This document shows positions 17,860 to 26,703 of a DNA stretch of 64,000 nucleotides, piece after piece. The stretch lies in the NCBI RefSeq assembly GCF_003932715.1, contig NZ_CP020700.1, positions 1,944,501-2,008,500 on the forward strand, read 5' to 3'. Numbering within the stretch: position 1 is the first letter of the stretch; each line of letters starts with the position of its first letter. A program made the position numbers and the translations under genes. The stretch is from Streptomyces tsukubensis. Its GTDB lineage: Bacteria > Actinomycetota > Actinomycetes > Streptomycetales > Streptomycetaceae. The notes under the pieces are model-generated. The model was given only the letters and a program-made list of their open reading frames with translations. It was not told the DNA's origin and did not search any database.

Positions 17860-18851
17860 AGTTGCTTCTTCTCCGCGTTGATGGCCGGCGTGGTCTGCGC
17901 GATGCCCGCCGGGATGTACCCGGTCTGACCCTTGTCCGCCAGCGTCTTCAGGTAGTCCTGGTACTCCGCGGGCGAAACGACCTTGACGTTGAAGAGCATG
18001 CGGGAGTGGTCGACACCGCAGAGTTCGGCGCACTTGCCGAGGAAGGTGCCCTCCTGCGTGGCGGTGACCTCGAACGCGTTGGTGTGACCCGGGATGACGT
18101 CCTGCTTGAACAGGAAGGGGACCACCCAGAAGGAGTGGATGACGTCACGGGAGGTCAGGATGAAGCGGACCTTCTCGCCCTTCGGCAGCACCAGGGTCGG
18201 GCCCGGGTTACCGGTCTCGGGGTCCCGGGTGCCGGGGATGCCGGCCTCCCAGACGCCTCCCGCGTTGGCAGGGAGGTCGTCGCGCCACTTGTCGGGGATC
18301 GCCTTGAGGTTCTTGTCCGTCTTGGCGTCGCCCGTGGAGCCCGGGACGTTCTCGATGTAGTTGAAGCCCCAGCTCCACTGGAAGCCCACCACGTTCACGG
18401 TGTGCTTCGGCTTGTCGGAGAGGGAGAGCAGCTTCGACTCGTCACGTGCGGTGAAGTAGAAGAACACCGAAACGATGATGAGCGGGACCACGGTGTACAG
18501 CGCCTCGATGGGGAGGTTGTACCGGGTCTGCGGAGGAACCTCGATCTTGGTGCGGCTGCGCCGGTGGAAGAACACGCTCCACAGGATCAGGCCCCAGACG
18601 AGGACGCCCGTGACGAGCGCCGCCGCCCACGAGCCCTGCCAGAGGGAGAGGATGATGGGCGCCTCTTCCGTAACCGGGGTGGGCATACCCAGCCGGGGGA
18701 AGTCTTCCCAGGTGTATTCGCAACCGGTGGCGGTAACCAGGATCAGGCCCGCAGTCAGCACCTGCGGCAGCTTCCGCCGCATCGGGCGCCGCGACACGGG
18801 GGTACCACCCGCGCCATGGCTGCGGGGGAGGTCGGAGCCGTTGGGACTCAC
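17856..18851 (-). CDS. ctaC: Cytochrome c oxidase subunit II (lipoprotein)
   Basis: A 331-residue subunit II with a signal peptide and a Cys at residue 44 that may be lipidated, two TM segments, and the periplasmic CuA domain with [12 protein letters not shown] near the C terminus. It accepts electrons from the dihaem cytochrome QcrC. GTG 18851 follows GGGAAGG at good spacing; an internal ATG at residue 24 is an alternative start. It is the first gene of ctaC-D-F. An inverted repeat at 18935-18961 lies upstream. Confidence 0.95.
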   Translation of the reverse strand: MSPNGSDLPRSHGAGGTPVSRRPMRRKLPQVLTAGLILVTATGCEYTWEDFPRLGMPTPVTEEAPIILSLWQGSWAAALVTGVLVWGLILWSVFFHRRSRTKIEVPPQTRYNLPIEALYTVVPLIIVSVFFYFTARDESKLLSLSDKPKHTVNVVGFQWSWGFNYIENVPGSTGDAKTDKNLKAIPDKWRDDLPANAGGVWEAGIPGTRDPETGNPGPTLVLPKGEKVRFILTSRDVIHSFWVVPFLFKQDVIPGHTNAFEVTATQEGTFLGKCAELCGVDHSRMLFNVKVVSPAEYQDYLKTLADKGQTGYIPAGIAQTTPAINAEKKQL

Positions 18852-19214
18852 GTAGCGCCTTCCCGAGAGTCTCGGCCCGCGCGCGACGGGTGCGGCCGTC
18901 ACGCTGGTCGGTCGCCGGCCCTGACGCGGGCAGGGGTTTGGATGTTTATGCGGACCAAACCCTACTGGACGCTATTTGGGGTCGCGCGGGGAGGGTGCCC
19001 AACGCGCCGTCCGACCCCCTGAAGGGATGGAATCACCCCGAAATTTACCCTGATTTCCCCCTCAAACGACCGGGAGTGAGGGGTGGCTGGGGGCCATTCG
19101 GGCGGGCCGTTGCGGAATCCCGGGACCCCTTCCCCGCACCGGGTGGAGCCATGGGTTCCGCCGGGTGACGGCCCGCCGCCCGCCGGGAGTTCGGCGTGGC
19201 GTTACGTTGAGGGC
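18852..19214. other. Divergent promoter region of ctaC and the desulfurase-TusA gene
   Basis: No credible gene. Two comparatively AT-rich patches (18935-18980 and 19025-19065) stand out and are likely to hold the two promoters. GGTTTGG at 18935-18941 and CCAAACC at 18955-18961 form an inverted repeat 84 bases before ctaC that could be an operator. Confidence 0.5.
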
Positions 19215-20627
19215 GTGCCCTACTTCGACGCCGCTTCCTCCGCTCCGCTGCACCCTGTGGCCCGGCAGGCCCTGCTGGCCGCCCTCGACGAGGGGTGGGC
19301 CGACCCGTCCCGGCTCTACCGGGAGGGGCGGCGCGCCCGGCTGCTGCTGGACGCGGCGCGGGAGGCCGCGGCGGAGGCGGTGGGCTGCCGCCCGGACGAG
19401 CTCATCTTCACTCCTTCGGGGACGCGCGCGGTTCACCTCGGGGTGTCGGGGGCGGCTTCGGCGCGCCGGCGGGCGGGCCGCCGGGTGGTCGTCTCGGCGG
19501 TCGAGCATTCGTCGGTTCTGCATGCGGCGGACCGTTTCGCCCTGACGGAGGTGCCGGTGGACCGGCTCGGCCGGGTGTCGGCGGCCGCGTTCGCCGGGGC
19601 GCTGGGGCCGGATTCTTCGGGTGAGGGTGCGGCGCTGGCGTGTCTCCAGTCGGCCAATCACGAGACGGGTACGGAGCAGCCGGTGGCGGAGGTCGCCGGG
19701 GTGTGCCGGGAGGCGGGGGTGCCGCTGCTGGTGGACGCCGCGCAGTCGCTGGCGTGGGGGCCGGTCGACGGGGGCTGGTCGCTGCTGGCCGGGAGCGCGC
19801 ACAAGTGGGGCGGTCCCGCGGGGGTGGGGCTGCTCGCGGTCCGCAAGGGGGTCAGGTTCGCCCCGCAGGAGCCTGCGGACGAGCGGGAGTCGGGCCGGTC
19901 TGCGGGGTTCGAGAATCTTCCGGCGATCGTGGCCGCGGCGGCGTCCCTCCGGGCGGTGCGTGCCGAGGCCGCGGACGAGGCGGCGGGGCTGCGGGCCCTG
20001 GTGGACCGGATCCGGACCCGGCTCCCGGAGCTGGTGCCCGATGTGGAGGTGGTGGGGGATCCGGTGCGGCGGCTGCCGCATATCGTCACCTTCTCCTGTC
20101 TGTACGTCGACGGGGAGACGCTGCTGCACGAGCTGGACCGGGCGGGTTTCTCGGTGTCCTCGGGCTCGTCGTGCACATCGAGCACGCTGACGCCGAGCCA
20201 TGTGCTGCGGGCGATGGGGGTGCTGAGCGAGGGCAATGTCCGGGTGTCCCTGCCGTTGGGTACGGCGGCGGCGGACGTGGACCGTTTCCTCGCCGTCCTG
20301 CCGGACCTGGTGTCGGCGGTCCGCGCCCGGATCGGCGCCCCGGCCGGGCCGGCCGCCGAGCCTGTGGCGGAGGAGGCTGCGGCGGATGCAGGGGAGGCCG
20401 GGGAGGCCCTGGTCCTCGACACGCTCGGCAGGCGCTGCCCGATTCCGGTGATCGAACTGGCGAAGCTCCTCCCCCGGGTCCCGGTCGGCACCATGATCAC
20501 CGTCCTCTCGGACGACGAGGCGGCCCGGCTGGACATTCCCGCGTGGTGCGAGATGCGGGGCCAGGAGTACGCGGGCGAGCATCCGGCGGAGCGGGGCACG
20601 GCGTACCTGGTCCGTCGGGTGTCCTGA
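19215..20627 (+). CDS. Cysteine desulfurase fused to a TusA-type sulfurtransferase domain
   Basis: A 470-residue two-domain protein. Residues 1-380 form a class V PLP cysteine desulfurase with the Schiff-base Lys197 (HKWGG) and an active-site Cys320 in the flexible loop SSCTSS. Residues about 397-470 are a TusA domain with the CPIP motif (Cys408). The desulfurase would make a persulfide from cysteine and pass the sulfane sulfur to its own TusA domain, as IscS does to separate TusA in other bacteria, for tRNA thiolation or cofactor sulfur. GTG 19215 matches the family start (PYFDAAS). Expressed alone with a strong terminator after it. Confidence 0.92.
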   Translation: MPYFDAASSAPLHPVARQALLAALDEGWADPSRLYREGRRARLLLDAAREAAAEAVGCRPDELIFTPSGTRAVHLGVSGAASARRRAGRRVVVSAVEHSSVLHAADRFALTEVPVDRLGRVSAAAFAGALGPDSSGEGAALACLQSANHETGTEQPVAEVAGVCREAGVPLLVDAAQSLAWGPVDGGWSLLAGSAHKWGGPAGVGLLAVRKGVRFAPQEPADERESGRSAGFENLPAIVAAAASLRAVRAEAADEAAGLRALVDRIRTRLPELVPDVEVVGDPVRRLPHIVTFSCLYVDGETLLHELDRAGFSVSSGSSCTSSTLTPSHVLRAMGVLSEGNVRVSLPLGTAAADVDRFLAVLPDLVSAVRARIGAPAGPAAEPVAEEAAADAGEAGEALVLDTLGRRCPIPVIELAKLLPRVPVGTMITVLSDDEAARLDIPAWCEMRGQEYAGEHPAERGTAYLVRRVS

Positions 20628-20654
20628 CGGACGGTCCACGGGGGCTTCAGAACT

Positions 20655-20689
20655 CCGGGCCGGGCCCCCTTTCGGAGGGCCCGGCCCGG
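20655..20689 (+). terminator. Terminator of the desulfurase-TusA gene
   Basis: A perfect 13-base stem (20655-20667 with 20677-20689) with a 9-base loop, 28 bases after the stop. Confidence 0.8.
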
Positions 20690-20790
20690 GAGCACCTTGC
20701 CACCCCGGCCCCAGGGCGGATGGCGTGGCCACCGCTCAGGACCCGCCCGACCTCAGGGTCCGGCGAGTGAGCCGAAGGGGGGCGGCTGGG

Positions 20791-20822
20791 GTCCCCCCAC
20801 GCCGAAGGCGTAGGGGGACTGG
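20791..20822. repeat. Intergenic hairpin repeat (CCCCCTACGCC family)
   Basis: The hairpin formed by GTCCCCCCACGCC and GGCGTAGGGGGAC is, read on the minus strand, the same element as at 40361-40390 and 52556-52590. It lies in the 290-base gap between the desulfurase gene and the adenosine kinase gene, which otherwise shows no gene. Confidence 0.6.
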
Positions 20823-20918
20823 AAGGAGAACGCGCGCAGGCCGTGAGGAACGAGCGTCCGAGCACGATCGACTGAAGACCGCGGCTCAAGCCCCCCGGAG
20901 GCGAACCGAGCCCAAAAA

Positions 20919-21890
20919 CTAGAGGTACTTGTGGACCTCGGCGGCGGCTTCGTCGCCGTAGGCCTTGGCGAAGCGCTCCATGAAGTGTGCGCGGCGCAGC
21001 GTGTACTCCTGGGTGCCGAGGGTTTCGATCACCAGGGTGGCGAGCATGCAGCCGATCTGGGCGGCGCGCTCCAGTCCGACGCCCCACGAGAGGCCGGAGA
21101 GGAAGCCCGCGCGGAAGGCGTCACCGACGCCGGTGGGGTCGACCTTGGCGGTCTCCTCGGCGCAGCCGACTTCGATGGGGTCTTCGCCGGCGCGTTCGAT
21201 CCGGACGCCCCGGGAGCCGAGGGTGGTGACGCGGTGGCCGACCCGGTCGAGGATTTCTGCGTCGTTCCAGCCGGTCTTGTTCTCGATGAGTCCCTTCTCG
21301 TACTCGTTGGAGAAGAGGTAGGTGGCGCCGTCGAGCAGTATCCGGATTTCGTCGCCGCTCATCCGGGCGATCTGCTGGGAGAAGTCGGCGGCGAAGGGGA
21401 TGCTGCGGGAACGGCATTCCTCGGTGTGGCGGAGCATCGCTTCGGGGTCGTCGGCGCCGATGAGGACGAGGTCGAGCCCGCCGACGCGGTCGGCGACGGA
21501 CTTCAGCTCGATGAGCCGGGCTTCGCTCATGGCGCCGGTGTAGAAGGAGCCGATCTGGTTGTGGTCGGCGTCCGTGGTGCAGACGAAGCGTGCGGTGTGG
21601 AGGACTTCGGAGATCCGGACGGAGCCGGTGTCCACTCCGTGGCGGTCGAGCCAGGCCCGGTATTCGCCGAAGTCGGCGCCGGCGGCGCCGACCAGGACGG
21701 GCTTGGTGCCGAGCTGTCCCATGCCGAAGCAGATGTTCGCGCCGACGCCTCCTCGGCGCACGTTGAGGGTGTCGACCAGGAAGGAGAGGGAGACCGTGTG
21801 GAGCTGTTCGGCGACCAGCTGGTCGGCAAAGCGACCGGGGAAGGTCATCAGATGGTCGGTGGCGATGGAGCCGGTGACTGCGATTCGCAC
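20919..21890 (-). CDS. adoK: PfkB-family kinase, probable adenosine kinase
   Basis: A 323-residue ribokinase-fold enzyme. Its opening IAVTGSIATDHLM, the RGGVGANI substrate loop, SFYTGAMSEAR and the catalytic DPTGVGDAFRAGF closely resemble the mycobacterial adenosine kinase, which phosphorylates adenosine to AMP with ATP. Many databases simply call it a carbohydrate kinase, so substrate is likely but not certain. GTG 21890 has AGGAG upstream and matches the family N terminus; a long upstream extension of the frame is not coding. Divergent from a small hypothetical gene. Confidence 0.85.
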   Translation of the reverse strand: MRIAVTGSIATDHLMTFPGRFADQLVAEQLHTVSLSFLVDTLNVRRGGVGANICFGMGQLGTKPVLVGAAGADFGEYRAWLDRHGVDTGSVRISEVLHTARFVCTTDADHNQIGSFYTGAMSEARLIELKSVADRVGGLDLVLIGADDPEAMLRHTEECRSRSIPFAADFSQQIARMSGDEIRILLDGATYLFSNEYEKGLIENKTGWNDAEILDRVGHRVTTLGSRGVRIERAGEDPIEVGCAEETAKVDPTGVGDAFRAGFLSGLSWGVGLERAAQIGCMLATLVIETLGTQEYTLRRAHFMERFAKAYGDEAAAEVHKYL

Positions 21891-22019
21891 GGCGTATGCG
21901 CTCCTGGGACGCGGGGATATGACGCTTAACGCTACCCGGTCGTACCAGGTGACCAAAGCGCATAAACTACCCGATAGTAGATGCTTTCCCCCCGACTCTT
22001 GGGTGCATACGGTGCGCTT

Positions 22020-22220
22020 ATGACGAACTCCGGCCGTTCTCCGGCCTCCCGTGACCTGGAATTCACCCTTGCCCAGCTGCGCGGCGACTGCGTCCGGATG
22101 GCCCCGCACTGGACGGTTCCCGCGACCGTCGCGGATGCGCCGGTGTCGCCGTCGCGGATCCACGGCGTCGTGGTGCCCGCGGCTTCGGTCCGTCTGGTGC
22201 GGGGGATGACCGACAGCTGA
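22020..22220 (+). CDS. Small hypothetical protein
   Basis: A 66-residue frame (extendable to ATG 21981). About 85 percent of third codon positions are G or C while second positions are balanced, the signature of real coding sequence in this window. No domain or signal peptide is recognised and no ribosome site is clear, so it may be translated from a leaderless transcript. It lies between the divergent adenosine kinase gene and the exported protein at 22361. Confidence 0.45.
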   Translation: MTNSGRSPASRDLEFTLAQLRGDCVRMAPHWTVPATVADAPVSPSRIHGVVVPAASVRLVRGMTDS

Positions 22221-22360
22221 TCCGACGGCTGATCCCGCGGCCGATCCCGTGCCTGCTTCCGGCGCCGGTGCACGGGCCGGGAACCGTACGCGCCCTGCTT
22301 CCGTCCCATCGCCGAGCCCCGGACGGGGATCTCGGGGGGAACGGCGGCAGGGAGTATGCG

Positions 22361-23899
22361 GTGAGTGGTACACGGACCACGGACGACGAGCGCGCACGCA
22401 GGCGGTTCCCCCTGGTCGCGTCCGTCGTGGCGGCAGTGCTGGTGGCGGGCGGCGGCGGGGTCTGGCTGGCCTCGTCGGCGGGTGGGGACGGCGGCCGGGA
22501 CCCGGCCGGCGGGAGCAGTGCCGGCGGGGAACTGCCGAAGCTCCCGGTGTCCTCGGTGCTCTCCCCGGCGGAGCGGATCGCCCCGGGTGAACCGCATCCG
22601 GCGGGCGGAGTCCTGGAACGGCGGCCGGGGACCGGTTTCCCGGACGCGCCGGACTCGGCCCCGGTCCACCGGGCCGACGACGGCCCGAAGGCGGCGGACG
22701 TGGCCGCGGCGGCGAAGGCCTTCGGGCTGGCGGGTCCGGTCAGGTCGGAGGCAGGCGGGTGGCGGGCAGGACCGGACGCCGACGGTACGGGTGCGGTGTT
22801 CCAGGTCTCGGCCCGGGCGCCGGGCGCCTGGTCGTACGGCGCGCACGCGGGCACGGCCGAGACCGACAACTGTGCGAAGAAGGCCGACTTCTGCTCGGGC
22901 CCCTATGTCCCGCCGGGTCCGGCGAGGGCACCGGGGCAGCCGGTGGCGCCACCCGTGACCGAGTCCGTCGCACGGGCGGCGGCGGCGCCGGTGCTGAAGG
23001 CGCTCGGGCTGGGTGACGCCGTGGTCGACGCCGGCCGGACGGCCGGGCCGACGCGGATCGTGACGGCGGATCCGCTGCTCGGGGGCGTACGGACGCAGAA
23101 CTATGCGACGGTGCTCCAGATCGGGCCCGACGGGTGGATCGTCCAGGCGAACGGGTTTCTTTCGGTGCCCGTGAAGGGGAAGGCGTATCCGCTGATCACG
23201 GCCGACCGGGCGCTGAAGGACGCGAACGCGGCGGCGCTCGGCGGATACGGCGACGGCCGGAGCGGGCCGCCCGCCTGTGCCACGGCAGTCCCGCTGGACG
23301 GGGCGGCCGATCCCGGAGCCCGTACGGAACCGGACCCGGTGAACTGCGGGCCGGCCCGGCCGTCGGGCGCCCGGCTCCCGGTGACCGGTGCCGTGCTCGG
23401 GCTGACCGCGGTGCACGGCACCGAGCGGGTGACCTTCGTTCCGGCGTGGCTGTTCTCCGTGGCACCCGCCGGTGGCAAGGGTGCCGGATACACGGTCGCG
23501 CAGCCCGCGGTCGAGCCGCGGTATCTGGACCGGGACGGGGCGACCGCTCCCGGCGGAAAGGTTTCACCCAAGGCACCGGCCCCGTCTCCCGATGCCCTGA
23601 AGCCCCCGACGGCCCCTTCGGCCCCGACGGCTCCCGGGGGCAGTGCGGTGGACTCCTACCGGGTGGACGGGCGGACGCTGGTCCTGACCTTCTACGGCGG
23701 GGTGTGCGAGACGTACCGCGCGACGGCCGAGGAGAGCGGGGGGACGGTCCGGGTGACCGTGAAGGGGACCTGGCAGGCCCCGGGGAAAGCGTGCATCGCG
23801 ATCGCCAAGGAGCAGACGGCGAAGGTCGTCCTGGCTGCGCCGCTGGGTGACCGGAAGGTCGTGGACGCGTCGACGGGGACGGCGGTACGGCGCGGCTGA
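22361..23899 (+). CDS. Exported or membrane-anchored hypothetical protein
   Basis: A 512-residue protein with a short basic cytoplasmic N terminus, one TM segment (about residues 18-38) and a large extracytoplasmic region. A Pro/Thr/Ala-rich linker near residues 400-430 separates a roughly 370-residue domain from a C-terminal domain of about 80 residues that contains paired cysteines (GGVCETY and GKACIAI) likely to form a disulfide. I do not recognise a family. GTG 22361 lies 6 bases after a GGGAG site. A terminator at 23954-23987 follows. Confidence 0.85.
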   Translation: MSGTRTTDDERARRRFPLVASVVAAVLVAGGGGVWLASSAGGDGGRDPAGGSSAGGELPKLPVSSVLSPAERIAPGEPHPAGGVLERRPGTGFPDAPDSAPVHRADDGPKAADVAAAAKAFGLAGPVRSEAGGWRAGPDADGTGAVFQVSARAPGAWSYGAHAGTAETDNCAKKADFCSGPYVPPGPARAPGQPVAPPVTESVARAAAAPVLKALGLGDAVVDAGRTAGPTRIVTADPLLGGVRTQNYATVLQIGPDGWIVQANGFLSVPVKGKAYPLITADRALKDANAAALGGYGDGRSGPPACATAVPLDGAADPGARTEPDPVNCGPARPSGARLPVTGAVLGLTAVHGTERVTFVPAWLFSVAPAGGKGAGYTVAQPAVEPRYLDRDGATAPGGKVSPKAPAPSPDALKPPTAPSAPTAPGGSAVDSYRVDGRTLVLTFYGGVCETYRATAEESGGTVRVTVKGTWQAPGKACIAIAKEQTAKVVLAAPLGDRKVVDASTGTAVRRG

Positions 23900-23953
23900 C
23901 CCCGCACCCCGGGCCCCGGCCGGGAGCGGCCGTACGGACCCGTGGAAACGCAC

Positions 23954-23987
23954 GAGGCGGTGGCCCCCTGTCCGGGGCCACCGCCTC
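23954..23987. terminator. Bidirectional terminator between the exported protein and erpA
   Basis: A perfect 14-base stem (23954-23967 with 23974-23987) and 6-base loop between two convergent genes. Confidence 0.8.
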
Positions 23988-24034
23988 TGACCGTTCTCCG
24001 CGCCTCCGGCCGTCCGGCCCCGGCGCGGGAGCGG

Positions 24035-24391
24035 TTAGTTGAAGGAGTCGCCGCAGGCGCAGGAGCCCGTGGCGTTCGGGTTGTCGATGGTGAAGCCCTG
24101 CTTCTCGATGGTGTCGACGAAGTCGATGGACGCACCGCCCAGGTAGGGAGCGCTCATCCGGTCGGTCACGACCTTCACACCGTCGAAGTCCTTGACGACG
24201 TCGCCGTCGAGGGAGCGCTCGTCGAAGAAGAGCTGGTAGCGCAGGCCGGAGCAGCCGCCGGGCTGGACGGCGACGCGCAGCGCCAGATCGTCACGGCCCT
24301 CCTGGTCGAGCAGGGCCTTCACCTTGGCCGCGGCGGCGTCGGACAGGAGGATGCCGTCGCTCACGGTCTGGGTCTCGTCCGATACGGACAT
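24035..24391 (-). CDS. erpA: Iron-sulfur cluster insertion protein (A-type carrier)
   Basis: A 118-residue HesB/IscA/SufA/ErpA protein with the three conserved cysteines: one in QPGGCSGLRY and two in the C-terminal SCACGDSF. It receives Fe-S clusters from the scaffold and delivers them to target enzymes. ATG 24391 has GGGAG about 11 bases upstream; starts at 24400 and 24403 are too close to that site. Its divergent neighbour nadA encodes a [4Fe-4S] enzyme, an obvious client. Confidence 0.95.
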   Translation of the reverse strand: MSVSDETQTVSDGILLSDAAAAKVKALLDQEGRDDLALRVAVQPGGCSGLRYQLFFDERSLDGDVVKDFDGVKVVTDRMSAPYLGGASIDFVDTIEKQGFTIDNPNATGSCACGDSFN

Positions 24392-24610
24392 CTGCTTCAT
24401 CACTCCCGGGATGGGCTCTCCCCACCGAGGCAGGGCGAGGTACGGAGACTGCTTGCCGACACTGCAACCGGCGCGGCCGCGGATTCATTCCGGACCTGTT
24501 GTTACCCGTCGCTACCTGTCGTTCCCCTTCATGCTCGCACATCGCCCCGGGGGTGACGGGCGGGCGGCCGGGTCCGGACCGGCGGGCGGCGGTGTCCGAT
24601 CGGGAGGTGC

Positions 24611-24644
24611 GTCACATTGACGCTATCGAGATCGTCAAAGTGAC
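24611..24644. promoter_or_regulatory. Inverted repeat upstream of nadA
   Basis: GTCACATTGACG (24611-24622) and CGTCAAAGTGAC (24633-24644) are inverted copies with one mismatch in 12 and a 10-base spacer, so the two halves face the same side of the helix. It lies between erpA and nadA and is a good candidate operator for an NAD-responsive repressor or for both genes. Confidence 0.55.
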
Positions 24645-24652
24645 ACGAAGTG

Positions 24653-24667
24653 GTTATCATAGATAAC
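24653..24667. promoter_or_regulatory. 15-base palindrome upstream of nadA
   Basis: GTTATC-ATA-GATAAC is perfectly palindromic and unusually AT-rich for this window. It may overlap the nadA promoter -10 region or be a second operator just downstream of the 24611-24644 repeat. Confidence 0.5.
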
Positions 24668-24715
24668 GTCAAACAGACGAAAAGGCCTGATCGCAGAGAG
24701 AAAGGTGTGTGGGAC

Positions 24716-25912
24716 GTGACCACCACCCCAACGGGTACGGAGCCGCGGAAGGCCGCGCTCGACGTGGCGCCGACGCCGCTCGCGCTGCTGCTGCTCGGCC
24801 GGGAGGCCGATCCGAGGAGTGAGCGCGGCGTCGAGTGCCCCGGCGATCTGCCGTCCCCGTCGGATCCGGACCTGGTGGAGCGGGCCCGTACCGCGAAGGC
24901 GAAGCTCGGTGACCGCGTCTTCGTCCTGGGCCACCACTACCAGCGCGACGAGGTCATCCAGTTCGCGGATGTCACGGGCGACTCCTTCAAGCTGGCCCGG
25001 GATGCCGCCGCCCGCCCGGAGGCCGAGTACATCGTCTTCTGCGGTGTCCACTTCATGGCGGAGTCCGCGGACATCCTGACCTCCGACGACCAGAAGGTCG
25101 TCCTGCCGGATCTGGCCGCCGGATGCTCGATGGCCGATATGGCGACGGCCGAGCAGGTCGCCGAGTGCTGGGACGTGCTGACCGAGGCCGGAATAGCCGG
25201 GCAGGTCGTCCCGGTGTCGTACATGAACTCGTCGGCGGACATCAAGGCGTTCACCGGCCGGCACGGCGGCACGATCTGCACCTCGTCCAATGCGCAGCGG
25301 GCCCTGGAGTGGGCGTTCGAGCAGGGGGAGAAGGTGCTGTTCCTCCCCGATCAGCACCTCGGACGGAACACCGCCGTCCGCGATCTGGGGATGTCCCTCG
25401 ACGACTGTGTGGTCTACAACCCGCACAAGCCGAACGGCGGGCTCACCGCGGAGCAGCTGCGCTCGGCGAAGATGATCCTGTGGCGCGGCCACTGCTCGGT
25501 GCACGGGCGGTTTTCGCTGGATTCGGTCGAGGACGTACGGAACCGGATCCCCGGCGTCAATGTGCTGGTGCACCCCGAGTGCAAGCACGAGGTGGTGGCC
25601 GCGGCGGACTACGTCGGCTCCACGGAGTACATCATCAAGACCCTGGACGCGGCCCCGGCCGGGTCGAAGTGGGCGATCGGCACCGAGCTGAACCTGGTCC
25701 GGCGGGTGGCGAACGCGCACCCGGACAAGGAGGTCGTCTTCCTCGACCGTACGGTCTGCTTCTGCTCCACCATGAACCGGATCGACCTGCCGCACCTGGT
25801 CTGGACGCTGGAGTCGCTCGCCGAGGGCACGCTGGTGAACCGGATCCGGGTCGACGAGGAGACGGAGCACTACGCGAAGCTGGCGCTGGAGCGGATGCTC
25901 GCCCTGCCGTAG
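24716..25912 (+). CDS. nadA: Quinolinate synthase
   Basis: A 398-residue quinolinate synthase, which condenses iminoaspartate with dihydroxyacetone phosphate to give quinolinate in de novo NAD synthesis. It carries a [4Fe-4S] cluster; candidate ligand cysteines lie in VFCGVHFM, HPECKHE and TVCFCSTMN. GHHYQRDEV and PDQHLGRNT are family motifs. Start choice between GTG 24707 and 24716 is unsettled; both follow an AGAAAGG site. No nadB or nadC is in the window. Two palindromes upstream suggest specific control. Confidence 0.95.
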   Translation: MTTTPTGTEPRKAALDVAPTPLALLLLGREADPRSERGVECPGDLPSPSDPDLVERARTAKAKLGDRVFVLGHHYQRDEVIQFADVTGDSFKLARDAAARPEAEYIVFCGVHFMAESADILTSDDQKVVLPDLAAGCSMADMATAEQVAECWDVLTEAGIAGQVVPVSYMNSSADIKAFTGRHGGTICTSSNAQRALEWAFEQGEKVLFLPDQHLGRNTAVRDLGMSLDDCVVYNPHKPNGGLTAEQLRSAKMILWRGHCSVHGRFSLDSVEDVRNRIPGVNVLVHPECKHEVVAAADYVGSTEYIIKTLDAAPAGSKWAIGTELNLVRRVANAHPDKEVVFLDRTVCFCSTMNRIDLPHLVWTLESLAEGTLVNRIRVDEETEHYAKLALERMLALP

Positions 25913-25930
25913 GCCGTGTCCCGCGAATTC

Positions 25931-25967
25931 CCGGGAACTCCCGGGAACTCCCGGGAACTCCCGGGAA
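25931..25967. repeat. 10-base tandem repeat after nadA
   Basis: CCGGGAACTC occurs three times in exact 10-base register (25931, 25941, 25951) followed by CCGGGAA at 25961, and the last unit runs into the nadA terminator. Each unit contains the palindrome CCCGGG. Confidence 0.8.
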
Positions 25968-26010
25968 GGGGGTGCCGCGCCGTGGACCACGGCGCGGCAC
26001 CCCCTTCCCG
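25962..26010. terminator. Very long palindrome, terminator between nadA and the hydrolase gene
   Basis: Arms of 24 bases (25962-25985 and 25987-26010) are perfectly complementary about a single central base; the real loop would be a few bases larger. It separates two convergent genes. Confidence 0.85.
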
Positions 26011-26025
26011 TACCGGCGGACGGTG

Positions 26026-26703
26026 TCAGCCGCAGATCCAGTCGGTGAGCTGCTCCGGCCGGGCGAGTGCGATCAGATGCCCTCCCGGCAGCGGCTCGAC
26101 CGGGACGCCCAGCCGTTCCGCGACCACCTTCCGCTGGAACTCCAGCGGGAAGAAGCGGTCGTCCCGGCCCTGGAGGAAGCGGGTGGGGACGTCCGGCCAG
26201 GCGTCCAGCGGCCACGGGTCGGCGAAGAGCGCCTCGGACGGCCCGCCGGGCGGGCCGATCGCCAGCGCCTCGTCAGCGATCTCCGGGGGCACGTCGTGGA
26301 AGAAGTCCACCAGCGGGTCGAAGGGCGCTTCCGGGTCCCGGCCGTCCCGGAGCGCCGCGATCCGGCGGGCCTCCGGATGCCCGGTGCCGGCCCACCACTC
26401 CCCCGCGCTCTCGCCGGGCGCCGGGACCATCGCGTTCACCAGGATCAACTTCTCGACCGGGATCCGTCCGCAGAGCAGCGGCGCGACGAACCCGGCGAGC
26501 GACTGGGCCACGACGACCAGCCGCCCGGATGCGGCGTCGAGCTGTTCGATCACCGCGTCCGTGTAGTCGGCCAGCCCCGCGGTGTTGTCCTCGGGCAGAT
26601 CGACGGCGACGGCCTCATGCCCGCGGGCGCGCAGCTCCGGTACGACGCGGTGCCAGTACCAGGCGCGGCCGTCGGCGCCGGGGATGAGTACGTACTCCGT
26701 CAT
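26026..26703 (-). CDS. Alpha/beta-fold hydrolase
   Basis: A 225-residue hydrolase of the small esterase or methylesterase-like type. The nucleophile elbow is VVAQSLAGF (Ser), an Asp lies in LQGRDDRFFP and the catalytic His in PGGHLIALARP, completing a Ser-Asp-His triad. The opening VLIPGADGRAWYW forms the oxyanion region. Substrate unknown. ATG 26703 begins directly at the first strand; the upstream extension is not conserved in character. Downstream of the RND gene on the same strand but behind its terminator. Confidence 0.88.
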   Translation of the reverse strand: MTEYVLIPGADGRAWYWHRVVPELRARGHEAVAVDLPEDNTAGLADYTDAVIEQLDAASGRLVVVAQSLAGFVAPLLCGRIPVEKLILVNAMVPAPGESAGEWWAGTGHPEARRIAALRDGRDPEAPFDPLVDFFHDVPPEIADEALAIGPPGGPSEALFADPWPLDAWPDVPTRFLQGRDDRFFPLEFQRKVVAERLGVPVEPLPGGHLIALARPEQLTDWICG

